From positions 46,397-110,396 of the forward strand of contig JAZUKV010000009.1 in assembly GCA_045643465.1 (NCBI GenBank): a DNA stretch of 64,000 bases, in the 5' to 3' direction. Below are positions 13,798-21,819 of the stretch, one piece after another. This DNA is from CAG-492 sp045643465 (GTDB taxonomy: Bacteria > Bacillota > Clostridia > TANB77 > CAG-508). The translations under genes were made by a program, and so were the position numbers. The notes under the pieces are model-generated. The model had not been told where the DNA came from, searched no databases, and saw only the letters and a list, made by a program, of their open reading frames with translations. How positions within the stretch are numbered: the stretch's first letter is position 1; every line of letters begins with the position of its first letter.

Positions 13798-14232
13798 ATG
13801 AATAATACTACATATAGTTTAAAGAAAAATGAAATTGAAAGCAAATGGTATATAATTGATGCTGCCAATAAACCATTAGGTAGAGTTGCTACAGAAGCAG
13901 CTAAATTATTAAGAGGAAAACACAAACCTACTTATACACCAAACTTAGATAACGGAGATCACGTTATAATATTAAATTGTAATGAAATGATTTTAACAGG
14001 TCACAAAATGGATCAAAAAATCTATAGACATCATTCAGGATATATCGGAGGAATGAAAGAAACAACAGCTAGAGAAATGATGGCTAAATCTCCAGAAAAA
14101 ATGATGATGTTAGCTATAAAAGGAATGCTTCCTCACAATAGCTTAGGAAGACAAATGTTAAAAAAAGCAAGAATCTATGCTGGTAATGAACATGAAAATA
14201 TTGCTCAAAAACCAGAAGTATGGAATTTCTAA
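13798..14232 (+). CDS. rplM: 50S ribosomal protein L13
   Basis: An early-assembling large-subunit protein. The 144 residues match L13 throughout: KWYIIDAANKPLGRVATEAA, LRGKHKPTYTPNLDNGDHVI, KIYRHHSGYIGG and GMLPHNSLGRQMLKKARIYAG. It precedes rpsI by 26 bp in the usual two-gene operon. A GGAGGG site lies upstream, with a slightly long spacing to the ATG. Confidence 0.98.
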   Translation: MNNTTYSLKKNEIESKWYIIDAANKPLGRVATEAAKLLRGKHKPTYTPNLDNGDHVIILNCNEMILTGHKMDQKIYRHHSGYIGGMKETTAREMMAKSPEKMMMLAIKGMLPHNSLGRQMLKKARIYAGNEHENIAQKPEVWNF

Positions 14233-14258
14233 TTAATAATTTAAGGGAGGAAAATAAA

Positions 14259-14660
14259 ATGGCTAATACAGAAAAAACATTCTGCGGAACAGGTAGAAGA
14301 AAAAAATCAATAGCTAGAGTTAGATTAGTAGAAGGAAACGGAAAAATTACAATAAATGAAAAAGATTTAAACGAATATTTTGGAGCTGATACTTTAAAAT
14401 ATATTGTTAAACAACCATTAATGGTAACAGAAACAGAATCAAAATTCGACGTTATCGTTACAGTTAAAGGTGGAGGTTTCACAGGACAAGCTGGTGCTAT
14501 CCGTCATGGAATCGCAAGAGCTTTATTAGAAGTTAATTCAGATGAATATAGACCATCTTTAAAATCAAACGGATTCTTAACAAGAGATTCTCGTATGAAA
14601 GAAAGAAAGAAATATGGTTTAAAGAAAGCAAGAAAAGCTCCTCAATTTTCAAAGAGATAA
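14259..14660 (+). CDS. rpsI: 30S ribosomal protein S9
   Basis: A small-subunit protein whose C-terminal tail reaches the P-site tRNA. The start at 14259 follows a GGGAGG site; an in-frame ATG at 14220 lies inside the end of rplM and has no site. The 133 residues show GTGRRKKSIARVRLVEGNGK, VKGGGFTGQAGAIRHGIARA and the invariant tail KKYGLKKARKAPQFSKR. Second gene of rplM-rpsI, followed by a terminator. Confidence 0.98.
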   Translation: MANTEKTFCGTGRRKKSIARVRLVEGNGKITINEKDLNEYFGADTLKYIVKQPLMVTETESKFDVIVTVKGGGFTGQAGAIRHGIARALLEVNSDEYRPSLKSNGFLTRDSRMKERKKYGLKKARKAPQFSKR

Positions 14661-14665
14661 GAAAT

Positions 14666-14700
14666 ACAAAAAATACATACCTTTTGGTATGTATTTTTTT
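14666..14700. terminator. bidirectional terminator after rpsI
   Basis: Perfect 11-bp stem AAATACATACC/GGTATGTATTT (14671-14681 with 14686-14696), flanked by A- and T-runs for both strands. Confidence 0.85.
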
Positions 14701-14717
14701 GTTTTATTTATTCTTCT

Positions 14718-15340
14718 TTACATTACTTCGAAAGATTCTATCATTGCATGCATGATTACAGCAATGCCTTCTGCATATTCAGCTAACATTGGATAACTCA
14801 TTGCAACTTTATATGTTACATTATTTCCACCATAAATATAATAATTGTTATATACAAATCCTTCTTCATCGCCACTCTCTACAACTATCTTTGGTCCATT
14901 ATTTTCCTTTATAATATCAAATTTTGCTAATTTTTTGATTTTATCAGATATAGATATATTCTCTTTCGTTATGTAAATGTCACACATCTCATCATTTTTA
15001 AATTTAAAATCATCTTCATTATCATTTTCTAAAATTTTAAAATCATCAGTATAATACATTTTATATCCTAATTTACTTTTGAAAAGTTTCATATCTACGT
15101 AGTCATCAGTTAATCCTTCTCTGTCAAGAAAAACCTTTTTAATTTCTTCATCGCTGTTTTTATTATCTTTTATTTCATTTAGTGTATTATTGTTTTTACT
15201 TTGTTGAATTACATCAATTTTGTTTGTTAAATACCCTATCTTATTATTTAATTCATCATTCTTCCTTATGAAAAAATATCCTCCACAACCTATTGCCCCT
15301 ATTAGTAATAAAATTACTAATATTAAAATAATTTTTTCAT
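14718..15340 (-). CDS. membrane-anchored protein of unknown function, apparent frameshift in an A6 tract
   Basis: Not recognised. An uninterrupted frame from 14718 runs upstream past the first internal ATG (15092) to about 15355, encoding a hydrophobic N-terminus (ILILVILLLIGAIGCGGYFF), a coiled segment (KIGYLTNKIDVIQQSKNNNT) and a C-terminal domain that ends MHAMIESFEVM. The only start with a good site (GGAAGGAG) is the ATG at 15338-15340, but it is one base out of frame: ATG followed by six A reads into a stop, and seven A would join the frames to give about 207 residues, MKKIILILVILLLIG onward. So either one A is missing (error, mutation or phase variation) or the protein begins later. Downstream of rpsI, convergent. 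Confidence 0.6.
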
Positions 15341-15460
15341 TTGAAATCTCCTTCCTTCTGTTGTATTTTAATTTTATCTATTTGGTTACAAATTTACCAA
15401 ATTTACTAAAATTATATATTTATAAATTTTAGCTGTCAATGTTAAACTTTACGATAACTT

Positions 15461-16681
15461 TTATCCATCAACAACTATATCATAAGATTCAATATCTGAA
15501 TAATGCCACCATTCATTTTGATATCCACTAAAACCATTAGTAGTCATAATTTTTTCAAGTTTAATCGCATTTATCTTTGCATTATCACTAACATCTGAAT
15601 AATCTCTATCTGCTTTTGCTGTAAAATCATCAAAGCCTGTTGGCATTTCGATAGTACTTCCATCAATTTTAACTAATGTTATATCTACAGTATTCCCTCT
15701 ACTATGTTTTGATCCTCCATTTTGTGGATTTGATACATACCTCGAATCTGGGCATTTTTCCCATAGTTTTTTTTGTGCTTCTGTTGAACGATATGCATCC
15801 CAAATTAAAAGACTATAGCCCTCTTTGTTTAGCTCTTCCTGTACTTTTTTTAATCTTTTAACAGTACCATATCTCAAATATGCAATATTGCTTTCATAAA
15901 TTTTTGTTCCTACAAAATTATCAGTAGTAGCATATTTTAAATCAATTTTAATATTTGGAATATACTTGATAACCTCTACAAGCTCATCATTTTTAGGCTC
16001 TACTTGATTTTCATTATTCAATGTATTTGTAGTTATTTTAGATTCATTTTCACTTTTTGTTATATTTTCACTAATATCTGTAGATGACATCTTGTCAGAT
16101 TTATCTAATCTATACATTTTATATATATAACTTGCTGAAATATATATCACGATTATTACAATTAACGCTAAAAATACGCTAAAGATTTTTTTTAGTATAC
16201 TTACTTTTTCTTGTACTGATTCTTTATAATGAATTAAATGAATTCCGATATGCCCTATTCCCAGGATAATTGTTGATATTATTAATAAATAATTATTTCC
16301 ATATACTCCTAATAATAAAAATGCTAATACTGGTAGTGAAGCACCAGCAACAGGAACACCTAATAAACTGCTATACATATCACTCATTTTTTTCTCACTT
16401 TTAAAATATCTAACCCAGTATATCTCATATAAACACATTAAAATAAAAGCTAATATTAAAAAAAATGAAGATTCAGAAAATGCTCTTATATTGAAATCTG
16501 TAAATATTAAAGATAATCCAGTTACTAACATTTCGCCTATTCGTTCAAACTTTAATAGTATTTTATTTTCGTTTTTAGCATATTTTTCATAGTCTTTTGG
16601 TTTATTTTTGCTCCATATTATATTTGGAATCATAAGCATCAATAAAAATATTAAACTTACATATGAAAATCCAAAGTTCAC
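15461..16681 (-). CDS. VanX-like D-Ala-D-Ala dipeptidase with N-terminal membrane domain
   Basis: A 406-residue membrane protein. Residues 1-190 hold about six membrane segments; a Ser/Asn/Glu-rich linker follows (residues 195-230); residues 235-406 are a peptidase M15D (VanX/DdpX) domain. Zinc ligands are seen in SKHSRGNTVDITLV (His and Asp) and NEWWHYSD (His, with catalytic Glu). It also has the family segments IKIDLKYATTDNFVGTKIY and WDAYRSTEAQKKLW. Enzymes of this family cleave D-Ala-D-Ala; vancomycin-type VanX is a soluble cytoplasmic form, whereas here the linker after the last helix suggests an extracytoplasmic domain. No vanH, vanA or vanRS genes are nearby, so a wall-remodelling role is more likely than resistance. 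Confidence 0.8.
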   Translation of the reverse strand: MNFGFSYVSLIFLLMLMIPNIIWSKNKPKDYEKYAKNENKILLKFERIGEMLVTGLSLIFTDFNIRAFSESSFFLILAFILMCLYEIYWVRYFKSEKKMSDMYSSLLGVPVAGASLPVLAFLLLGVYGNNYLLIISTIILGIGHIGIHLIHYKESVQEKVSILKKIFSVFLALIVIIVIYISASYIYKMYRLDKSDKMSSTDISENITKSENESKITTNTLNNENQVEPKNDELVEVIKYIPNIKIDLKYATTDNFVGTKIYESNIAYLRYGTVKRLKKVQEELNKEGYSLLIWDAYRSTEAQKKLWEKCPDSRYVSNPQNGGSKHSRGNTVDITLVKIDGSTIEMPTGFDDFTAKADRDYSDVSDNAKINAIKLEKIMTTNGFSGYQNEWWHYSDIESYDIVVDG

Positions 16682-16735
16682 TTATTATTACCTCCTCACC
16701 GCTACTTTACTTGATATAATTTGCAATTTTTTAAA

Positions 16736-18151
16736 TTATTCCCCTATTTTTTCATATCTACTTTTTAATTTAAAAATATTTTTAATTTTGCTCCATAATC
16801 TTTTTATAAAAATCTCTTTTGGCTCTTCTATTATGGCTAAACTAGTAACCTCTTTGTTATCCAATTCTACATTTTCGTTAATTTCTGTATCTGTATTATC
16901 ATTTTCATTTGCAACGAAATTATCAGTCTCAGCTGATTCATCTTCAACAATAATTTCTTCTTCTTGTATATCACTTGTACTTTGCTCTACTAAATTTTGT
17001 TTTTCAATTATTTTTTCAATTATTTTATCTGTTTCTGTTATTTTTGTGTCAACAAGGTCTTTTATAATATCTTCCTGAGTTAATTGTTGTTGCCTTTGCT
17101 GTGCAATTTTGCTAACAATATCAGCAATTTCCTCTAATTCTTGTTTTTCTTCTTCACGCTCTTCGTCTAAATTAATCTTATTCTGTTCAACTATTTCTTT
17201 TTCATCAACATCTTCTTTATTTTCTTCTTTGTTAAAATTTAAATCATAAATTTTAGTAGTATGAATTAATTTACTAGAATTTTCAAATACTAATGGTTCA
17301 TCTTCATTAAATTTTTCTTTTGTGCAATCAAATTGTCTTAATATTTTTATTGTATTCTTATTATAATCTGATCTATCCAAAATATCTTCGAAATTATTCA
17401 ATATTGCTTCATCAATTTTATTTTTAAATTTAGCTCTAAGCTCTTTATCCATATTTGTATATTCAAAAGTATCATTTAACCACTCTAATAAGTCATTTGT
17501 TTCATCATCTATAGCCGTTTCACGCATTAGCATTTCAGATAAATGTACATTACAAGCTTCCAATATTTCAATTTTTGAAATTTCTTCAATATCATCCAAA
17601 GCTTTAACAATTTTCGAATATGTTGTTGAAATGTCATATTCTCCTTTAACAAAAAATAGCTCTAAATTATTTTTTAGTACATCTATTCCTCCATCTTGAT
17701 TCTTTACACAGCTTATTAAAGAAGCTCTATCATAAGTACCCAATTTTTTAATTATAGTTGGCATATTTTCATATACAGAATTTTTTGCTTTTGCATTTTC
17801 TAAAAATTTTTCGATTTCTCTAAATGTTATAATACCAGCATTTTCAAGTATATCTTTGAAATTATTTATACAAATTTCCTCAGCAATTTCATTTTTATTA
17901 ATTAAATCTTTCCATATGTTTATTGAAATACTTTTAATATTATTTTCAACAAGAGCTCTATTGCCATTTTGTGCAAGTCTAGCAATAATCTCTAAAACCA
18001 AGTCATAATTTGCAGAATGTGCTAAACAAACATATTCAAAATCCTTAGATATATCTATATCTTTAGAATTTAATACATCTTCTGCATAGTTTTTATTTTC
18101 TATAAAATGTGATATTTCTTGAACTTTCCTCATATGCTCTTCAAAATTCAT
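16736..18151 (-). CDS. uncharacterised acidic protein with C-terminal basic helix
   Basis: Not recognised. The 471 residues fall into three parts: a helical N-terminal region (1-290) without signal peptide, built from short antiparallel-looking helices; a very acidic, low-complexity coiled region (about 305-435, with EEREEEKQELEEIADIV and QQRQQQL); and a basic amphipathic C-terminal tail, IKRLWSKIKNIFKLKSRYEK, which could bind membrane or nucleic acid. It is on the same strand as the VanX-like gene, 54 bp away, and just upstream diverges from serS. Codon use is like its neighbours. Confidence 0.6.
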   Translation of the reverse strand: MNFEEHMRKVQEISHFIENKNYAEDVLNSKDIDISKDFEYVCLAHSANYDLVLEIIARLAQNGNRALVENNIKSISINIWKDLINKNEIAEEICINNFKDILENAGIITFREIEKFLENAKAKNSVYENMPTIIKKLGTYDRASLISCVKNQDGGIDVLKNNLELFFVKGEYDISTTYSKIVKALDDIEEISKIEILEACNVHLSEMLMRETAIDDETNDLLEWLNDTFEYTNMDKELRAKFKNKIDEAILNNFEDILDRSDYNKNTIKILRQFDCTKEKFNEDEPLVFENSSKLIHTTKIYDLNFNKEENKEDVDEKEIVEQNKINLDEEREEEKQELEEIADIVSKIAQQRQQQLTQEDIIKDLVDTKITETDKIIEKIIEKQNLVEQSTSDIQEEEIIVEDESAETDNFVANENDNTDTEINENVELDNKEVTSLAIIEEPKEIFIKRLWSKIKNIFKLKSRYEKIGE

Positions 18152-18272
18152 AAATTATCCTCCAAAATTTATCTTATGTATCAATATATTTTTTTCTTCT
18201 AACCATTGACATTGTATATTAATATAATTTTAAATTCAACATTTTTTTACAAATTCTAAATATATTTTGCTC

Positions 18273-18301
18273 TTGCTTTTTAAACAAATATGTGATACTA
18301 T
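18273..18301 (+). promoter_or_regulatory. promoter of serS
   Basis: TTGCTT (18273-18278), 17-bp spacer, TACTAT (18296-18301). Confidence 0.65.
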
Positions 18302-18307
18302 ATTTCC

Positions 18308-18534
18308 ATAATATTTGTTTAAGAGCTAAGTAATAAAGACACTTTTATTTAGAGAGGCTATGGTTGGTGAAAATAGCTTAAAATTCTTTACGAAATCTAC
18401 TCTTTTATACATTTAACGAAAGTTAAACCATTTGATGCTCGGTTACAGGCATTATTAAGTTATACTTTTTAAAGTATTAATTAAGGTGGCACCGCGAATA
18501 TATCGCCCTTATGTTTTAGCATAAGGGCTTTTTT
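18308..18534 (+). ncRNA. T-box riboswitch leader of serS
   Basis: Stem I shows the AGTA motif (CTAAGTAATAAAGA), the apical GAGAGGCTATGGTTGGTGAA...TAGC element and a specifier loop GAAATCTAC, in which TCT (18396-18398) is a serine codon followed by A. The antiterminator sequence AAGGTGGCACCGCG lies at 18483-18496 and a strong terminator at 18505-18534. All parts agree with a tRNA-Ser sensing leader for serS, about 70 bp downstream. Confidence 0.95.
18505..18534 (+). terminator. attenuator terminator of the serS T-box
   Basis: Perfect 9-bp stem GCCCTTATG/CATAAGGGC (18505-18513 with 18520-18528) followed by six T. Confidence 0.92.
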
Positions 18535-18604
18535 GTATCTATATGTAATATGCCCCTTATAACCTATTATACTGTTATTAAAATTTATTTTAAGGAGGAA
18601 ATTT

Positions 18605-19891
18605 ATGATAGACATTAAATTTTTAAGAGAAAACCCAGATATTGTAAAAGAAAACATTAAGAAAAAATTTCAAAATCACAAATTAAACTTAGTTGATGAA
18701 GTTCTTGATTTAGACGCTAAAAAAAGAGCTGCTACTTTAAAAGGAGATGAACTTCGTAGTAATCGTAATTCATTAAGCCAGGAAATTGGTAATTTAATGA
18801 AAAACGGAAAAAAGGATGAAGCAGAAGTTATAAAAGCAAAAGTACAAGAAATAAATACTGAATTATCTGAAAATGAGAAATTAGAGACTGAACTTGCTGA
18901 TGAAATTACATCAAAAATGATGAAAATTCCAAATATAATCCATGAGTCTGTTCCACTTGGAGAAGATGATAGTAAAAATGTTGAAATAGAAAAATTTGGA
19001 GATCCAGTTGTACCATCTTATGAAATTCCTTATCATTCTGATATTATGGAATCTTTATGTGGATTAGACTTGGATTCTGCTCGTAGAGTTGCTGGAAATG
19101 GTTTTTACTATTTAATGGGTGATATTGCAAGATTACACTCTGCTATTTTATCATATGCTAGAGATTTTATGATTAATAAAGGATTCACTTATTGTGTTCC
19201 ACCATATATGATTCGTAGTGATGTTGTTACAGGAGTTATGAGTTTTGAAGAAATGGATGCTATGATGTATAAAATTGAAGGTGAAGATTTATACCTAATT
19301 GGAACTTCTGAACATTCTATGATTGGAAAATTTAAAGGACAAATTTTAAAACAAAATGAAATGCCATACACAATGACATCTTATTCTCCTTGTTTTAGAA
19401 AAGAAAAAGGTGCTCATGGTATTGAAGAGCGTGGTGTATACAGAATTCATCAATTTGAAAAACAAGAAATGATAGTAGTTTGTGAACCAGATCAAAGCTG
19501 GGAATGGTATGATAAATTATGGTCATACACAGTAGAGCTATTTAGAAGTATGGAAATTCCTGTACGTACTCTTGAATGTTGCTCTGGTGATTTAGCAGAT
19601 TTAAAAGCAAAAAGCTGTGATGTTGAAGCATGGAGTCCAAGACAACAAAAATATTTTGAAGTTGGAAGTTGCTCTAACTTAACAGATGCACAAGCACGTA
19701 GACTTGGAATTAGAATTAAAGGTGAAAAAGGAAACTATTATGCACATACATTAAATAATACTGTAGTTGCCCCACCTCGTATGTTAATTGCATTTTTGGA
19801 AAATCATTATCAAGAAGATGGCTCTGTAACAATTCCAGAAGTATTACAACCTTATATGGGTGGAACAAAAATATTAATACCAAAAAAATAA
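18605..19891 (+). CDS. serS: seryl-tRNA synthetase
   Basis: Charges tRNA-Ser, and tRNA-Sec where present. The 428-residue protein has the N-terminal coiled-coil arm that contacts the long variable arm of tRNA-Ser (residues about 30-105), and class II motifs 2 (CFRKEKGAHGIEERGVYRIH) and 3 (TVVAPPRMLIAFLENH). The site AAGGAGG precedes the ATG. It sits alone behind a T-box leader. A weak GGGTTA/TAACCC hairpin follows the stop but lacks a proper T-run, so reading through into engB is possible. Confidence 0.97.
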   Translation: MIDIKFLRENPDIVKENIKKKFQNHKLNLVDEVLDLDAKKRAATLKGDELRSNRNSLSQEIGNLMKNGKKDEAEVIKAKVQEINTELSENEKLETELADEITSKMMKIPNIIHESVPLGEDDSKNVEIEKFGDPVVPSYEIPYHSDIMESLCGLDLDSARRVAGNGFYYLMGDIARLHSAILSYARDFMINKGFTYCVPPYMIRSDVVTGVMSFEEMDAMMYKIEGEDLYLIGTSEHSMIGKFKGQILKQNEMPYTMTSYSPCFRKEKGAHGIEERGVYRIHQFEKQEMIVVCEPDQSWEWYDKLWSYTVELFRSMEIPVRTLECCSGDLADLKAKSCDVEAWSPRQQKYFEVGSCSNLTDAQARRLGIRIKGEKGNYYAHTLNNTVVAPPRMLIAFLENHYQEDGSVTIPEVLQPYMGGTKILIPKK

Positions 19892-19960
19892 TTTATAGTT
19901 GTGGAAAGGGTTAGGTTAAATATTTAACCCTTCCCTATTAAAATTGGAAAGGAATATAGT

Positions 19961-20551
19961 ATGTTAATTAAAAATCCAAAATTTGAAATCTCTGCTGTTA
20001 GTCCTAAGCAATACCCATCTAATGGATTACCTGAAATTGTTTTAGTTGGAAAATCTAATGTTGGGAAATCATCTTTTATTAATACTATGATTAATAGAAA
20101 AAAACTTGCAAGAACTAGTAGTGAACCTGGTAAAACTAGACAAATTAATTTTTACAATATGGATAATTCATTTTATTTTGTTGATTTACCTGGATATGGT
20201 TATAGTAAAATGTCTAAATCTGAACAAGAAAAAGTTAATGGTTTTATAGATGAATATTTGCATGTACGCAAAAATATTGCTCTTATCATCCTTCTAATTG
20301 ATATTAGACATGAGCCTGGAGCTAATGATAAAATGATGTATGACTATATTATTAGATCTGGTCTTCCATTTGTAGTTATTGCAAATAAAGCTGATAAAAT
20401 CGCTGTTACGAAAGTTGATGCTGCAGTTGATTCAATTCAATCTATATTAAATCCTATAAAAGATTTCACTTTCTTACCTTTTTCATCAGAAAGAAAAATT
20501 TATACTGATTCTGCTTGGGAAATAATCGAAAACATTTTAAATATTAATTAG
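19961..20551 (+). CDS. engB: YsxC/EngB (YihA family) ribosome-biogenesis GTPase
   Basis: An essential GTPase that assists late assembly of the 50S subunit. The 196 residues contain G1 GKSNVGKSSFIN (about 28-39), G2 region TRQINFY, G3 DLPGYGYS and G4 NKADK, all in the usual order. The N-terminus KNPKFEISAVSPKQYPSNGLPEIVLVG is typical. It lies 69 bp after serS; the short gap and the absence of a clear promoter suggest it may share the serS transcript. An AAAGGAAT site precedes the ATG. Confidence 0.95.
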   Translation: MLIKNPKFEISAVSPKQYPSNGLPEIVLVGKSNVGKSSFINTMINRKKLARTSSEPGKTRQINFYNMDNSFYFVDLPGYGYSKMSKSEQEKVNGFIDEYLHVRKNIALIILLIDIRHEPGANDKMMYDYIIRSGLPFVVIANKADKIAVTKVDAAVDSIQSILNPIKDFTFLPFSSERKIYTDSAWEIIENILNIN

Positions 20552-20576
20552 TTTATTTATGTTAATCATTAAATTG

Positions 20577-20605
20577 TTGCACTAATATTGATAAAGAGCT
20601 ATAAT
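20577..20605 (+). promoter_or_regulatory. promoter of the 20639 HD gene
   Basis: TTGCAC (20577-20582), 17-bp spacer, TATAAT (20600-20605). Confidence 0.75.
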
Positions 20606-20638
20606 ATATTATATGTTTATTTTAAGGAGATTTTCTAA

Positions 20639-21166
20639 ATGAAAACAAATACTATGAAATACCAAGAATTTTATAACATTATTTCTGAAATGGATCAAAA
20701 TCCTGCTGTTCAAGAAATGAAAAAATATAGACAACATTATGATTGTAGTTGTTATGATCATTGTTTATCTGCTGCATATTATTCTTTTTGTATTTGCAAG
20801 AAATTAAAATTAGATTATAAATCTGCTGCAAGAGCTTCATTTGTGCATGATTTATTTTTATATGACTGGAGAGTTCGACAACCTGAAAGAAAAGGTTTTC
20901 ATGCCTTTAGACATCCATATACAGCTTATGAAAAAGCCTCTGCATTATTTGATTTAAATAAAAAAGAAAAAGATATTATAGTTAAACATATGTGGCCGGT
21001 TACAATAATTCCACCTAAATATGCTGAATCATATATTCTTACACTTGTAGATAAATTTAGTGCTTTAAAAGAAAGTTATGAATATTATTTAAAACGTGCA
21101 TATTCAAAACCTAAATTTAGATATGCATCAATATTATTTTTACTATTTTTTTGGCATATTCCATAA
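20639..21166 (+). CDS. HD-domain phosphohydrolase
   Basis: A 175-residue HD-superfamily protein with SCYDHCLSAAYYSF, ASFVHDLFLYDW (the HD pair) and AFRHPYTAYEKA and KHMWPVTIIPP histidines. This is the pattern of a clostridial family annotated only as HD domain-containing protein. The C-terminus KFRYASILFLLFFWHIP is hydrophobic and could associate with the membrane. It has its own promoter, an AAGGAG site and a terminator. It is the fourth separate HD protein or domain in the window. Substrate unknown. Confidence 0.75.
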   Translation: MKTNTMKYQEFYNIISEMDQNPAVQEMKKYRQHYDCSCYDHCLSAAYYSFCICKKLKLDYKSAARASFVHDLFLYDWRVRQPERKGFHAFRHPYTAYEKASALFDLNKKEKDIIVKHMWPVTIIPPKYAESYILTLVDKFSALKESYEYYLKRAYSKPKFRYASILFLLFFWHIP

Positions 21167-21200
21167 AAAAAAGATTTCAATTTCTTGAAATCTTTTTTTT
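21164..21200. terminator. bidirectional terminator between the HD gene and spoVG
   Basis: 10-bp stem AAGATTTCAA/TTGAAATCTT (21171-21180 with 21185-21194) flanked by eight A and eight T. Confidence 0.85.
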
Positions 21201-21204
21201 ATAT

Positions 21205-21498
21205 TTATTCTTCTGTTGCAACTTCTGCTGAAGCACCTTCAGCTTCTACTGCTTCATACTCTTTAAATATAGCATCTTGGATTTTTTGTCTTGTTTCTTG
21301 GTTAATTGGATGAGCTATATCTTTATGTTCTCCATTAGCCTTTTCTCTACTTGGCATTGCAATAAATAATCCTTTTGGGCTATCAATAATCTTAATTCCA
21401 TGAACTACGAATTCATTATCGAATGTTACTGAAGCAACTGCCTTCATTTTACTCTCTGTGTTTAATGTTTTATTCAAACGTACATTTGTTATTTGCAT
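21205..21498 (-). CDS. spoVG: SpoVG, septation/sporulation RNA- and DNA-binding regulator
   Basis: A small nucleic acid-binding regulator that affects asymmetric septation and many virulence or surface genes in Firmicutes. The 97 residues match SpoVG: MQITNVRLNK, MKAVASVTFDNEFVVHGIKI, GLFIAMPSREKANGEHKDIA and HPINQETRQKIQDAIFKEYE. An upstream in-frame ATG (21516) overlaps the GGAAGGCGG site and is not the start; ATG at 21496-21498 is spaced correctly. A sigma-H-type promoter lies about 70-95 bp upstream, and sigH itself is in the window. Confidence 0.96.
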   Translation of the reverse strand: MQITNVRLNKTLNTESKMKAVASVTFDNEFVVHGIKIIDSPKGLFIAMPSREKANGEHKDIAHPINQETRQKIQDAIFKEYEAVEAEGASAEVATEE

Positions 21499-21564
21499 TT
21501 GAGCACCGCCTTCCACTGTTTTTTTATTTTTTGTACATTCTGTTTTTTCATATGTACAATTATA

Positions 21565-21593
21565 TTATTCTCCAAAAAAAATATAATTCCTTC
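21565..21593 (-). promoter_or_regulatory. sigma-H-type promoter of spoVG
   Basis: On the minus strand GAAGGAATT (21585-21593), an 11-bp spacer and GGAGAATAA (21565-21573) fit the sigma-H pattern RNAGGAWWW-(11-12)-RNNGAATWW exactly. B. subtilis spoVG is a classic sigma-H gene. Confidence 0.8.
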
Positions 21594-21742
21594 TTTTTTT
21601 TACATTTTTTATTAAACTTATTTTAATTTTTGTTAATCATCTTTTTATATAAGTTTGCTCTATACCGATTCAAAAAAAGAGCTAATTTATTGTAATAAGT
21701 ATATTTTTGTAATAAAGTTTTATAAATATTGCGTAATTTATA
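21594..21742. other. divergent spoVG-murC intergenic region
   Basis: A+T-rich spacer between the spoVG and murC promoters. I see no gene or convincing hairpin; a GAGCAAACTT segment (21650-21660, minus) is the only notable word. Confidence 0.5.
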
Positions 21743-21771
21743 TTGAAAAATCGCATAAATTTTTATATAAT
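21743..21771 (+). promoter_or_regulatory. promoter of murC
   Basis: TTGAAA (21743-21748), 17-bp spacer, TATAAT (21766-21771). Confidence 0.85.
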
Positions 21772-21819
21772 AATCATATCGAATTTTAATAAATCAATAC
21801 AAAGGAGCGTGTATTTATA

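Noticed and set aside
15461..16681. Vancomycin resistance cluster
   Set aside because: Only the VanX-type domain is present, in a membrane fusion, without ligase, dehydrogenase or regulators.
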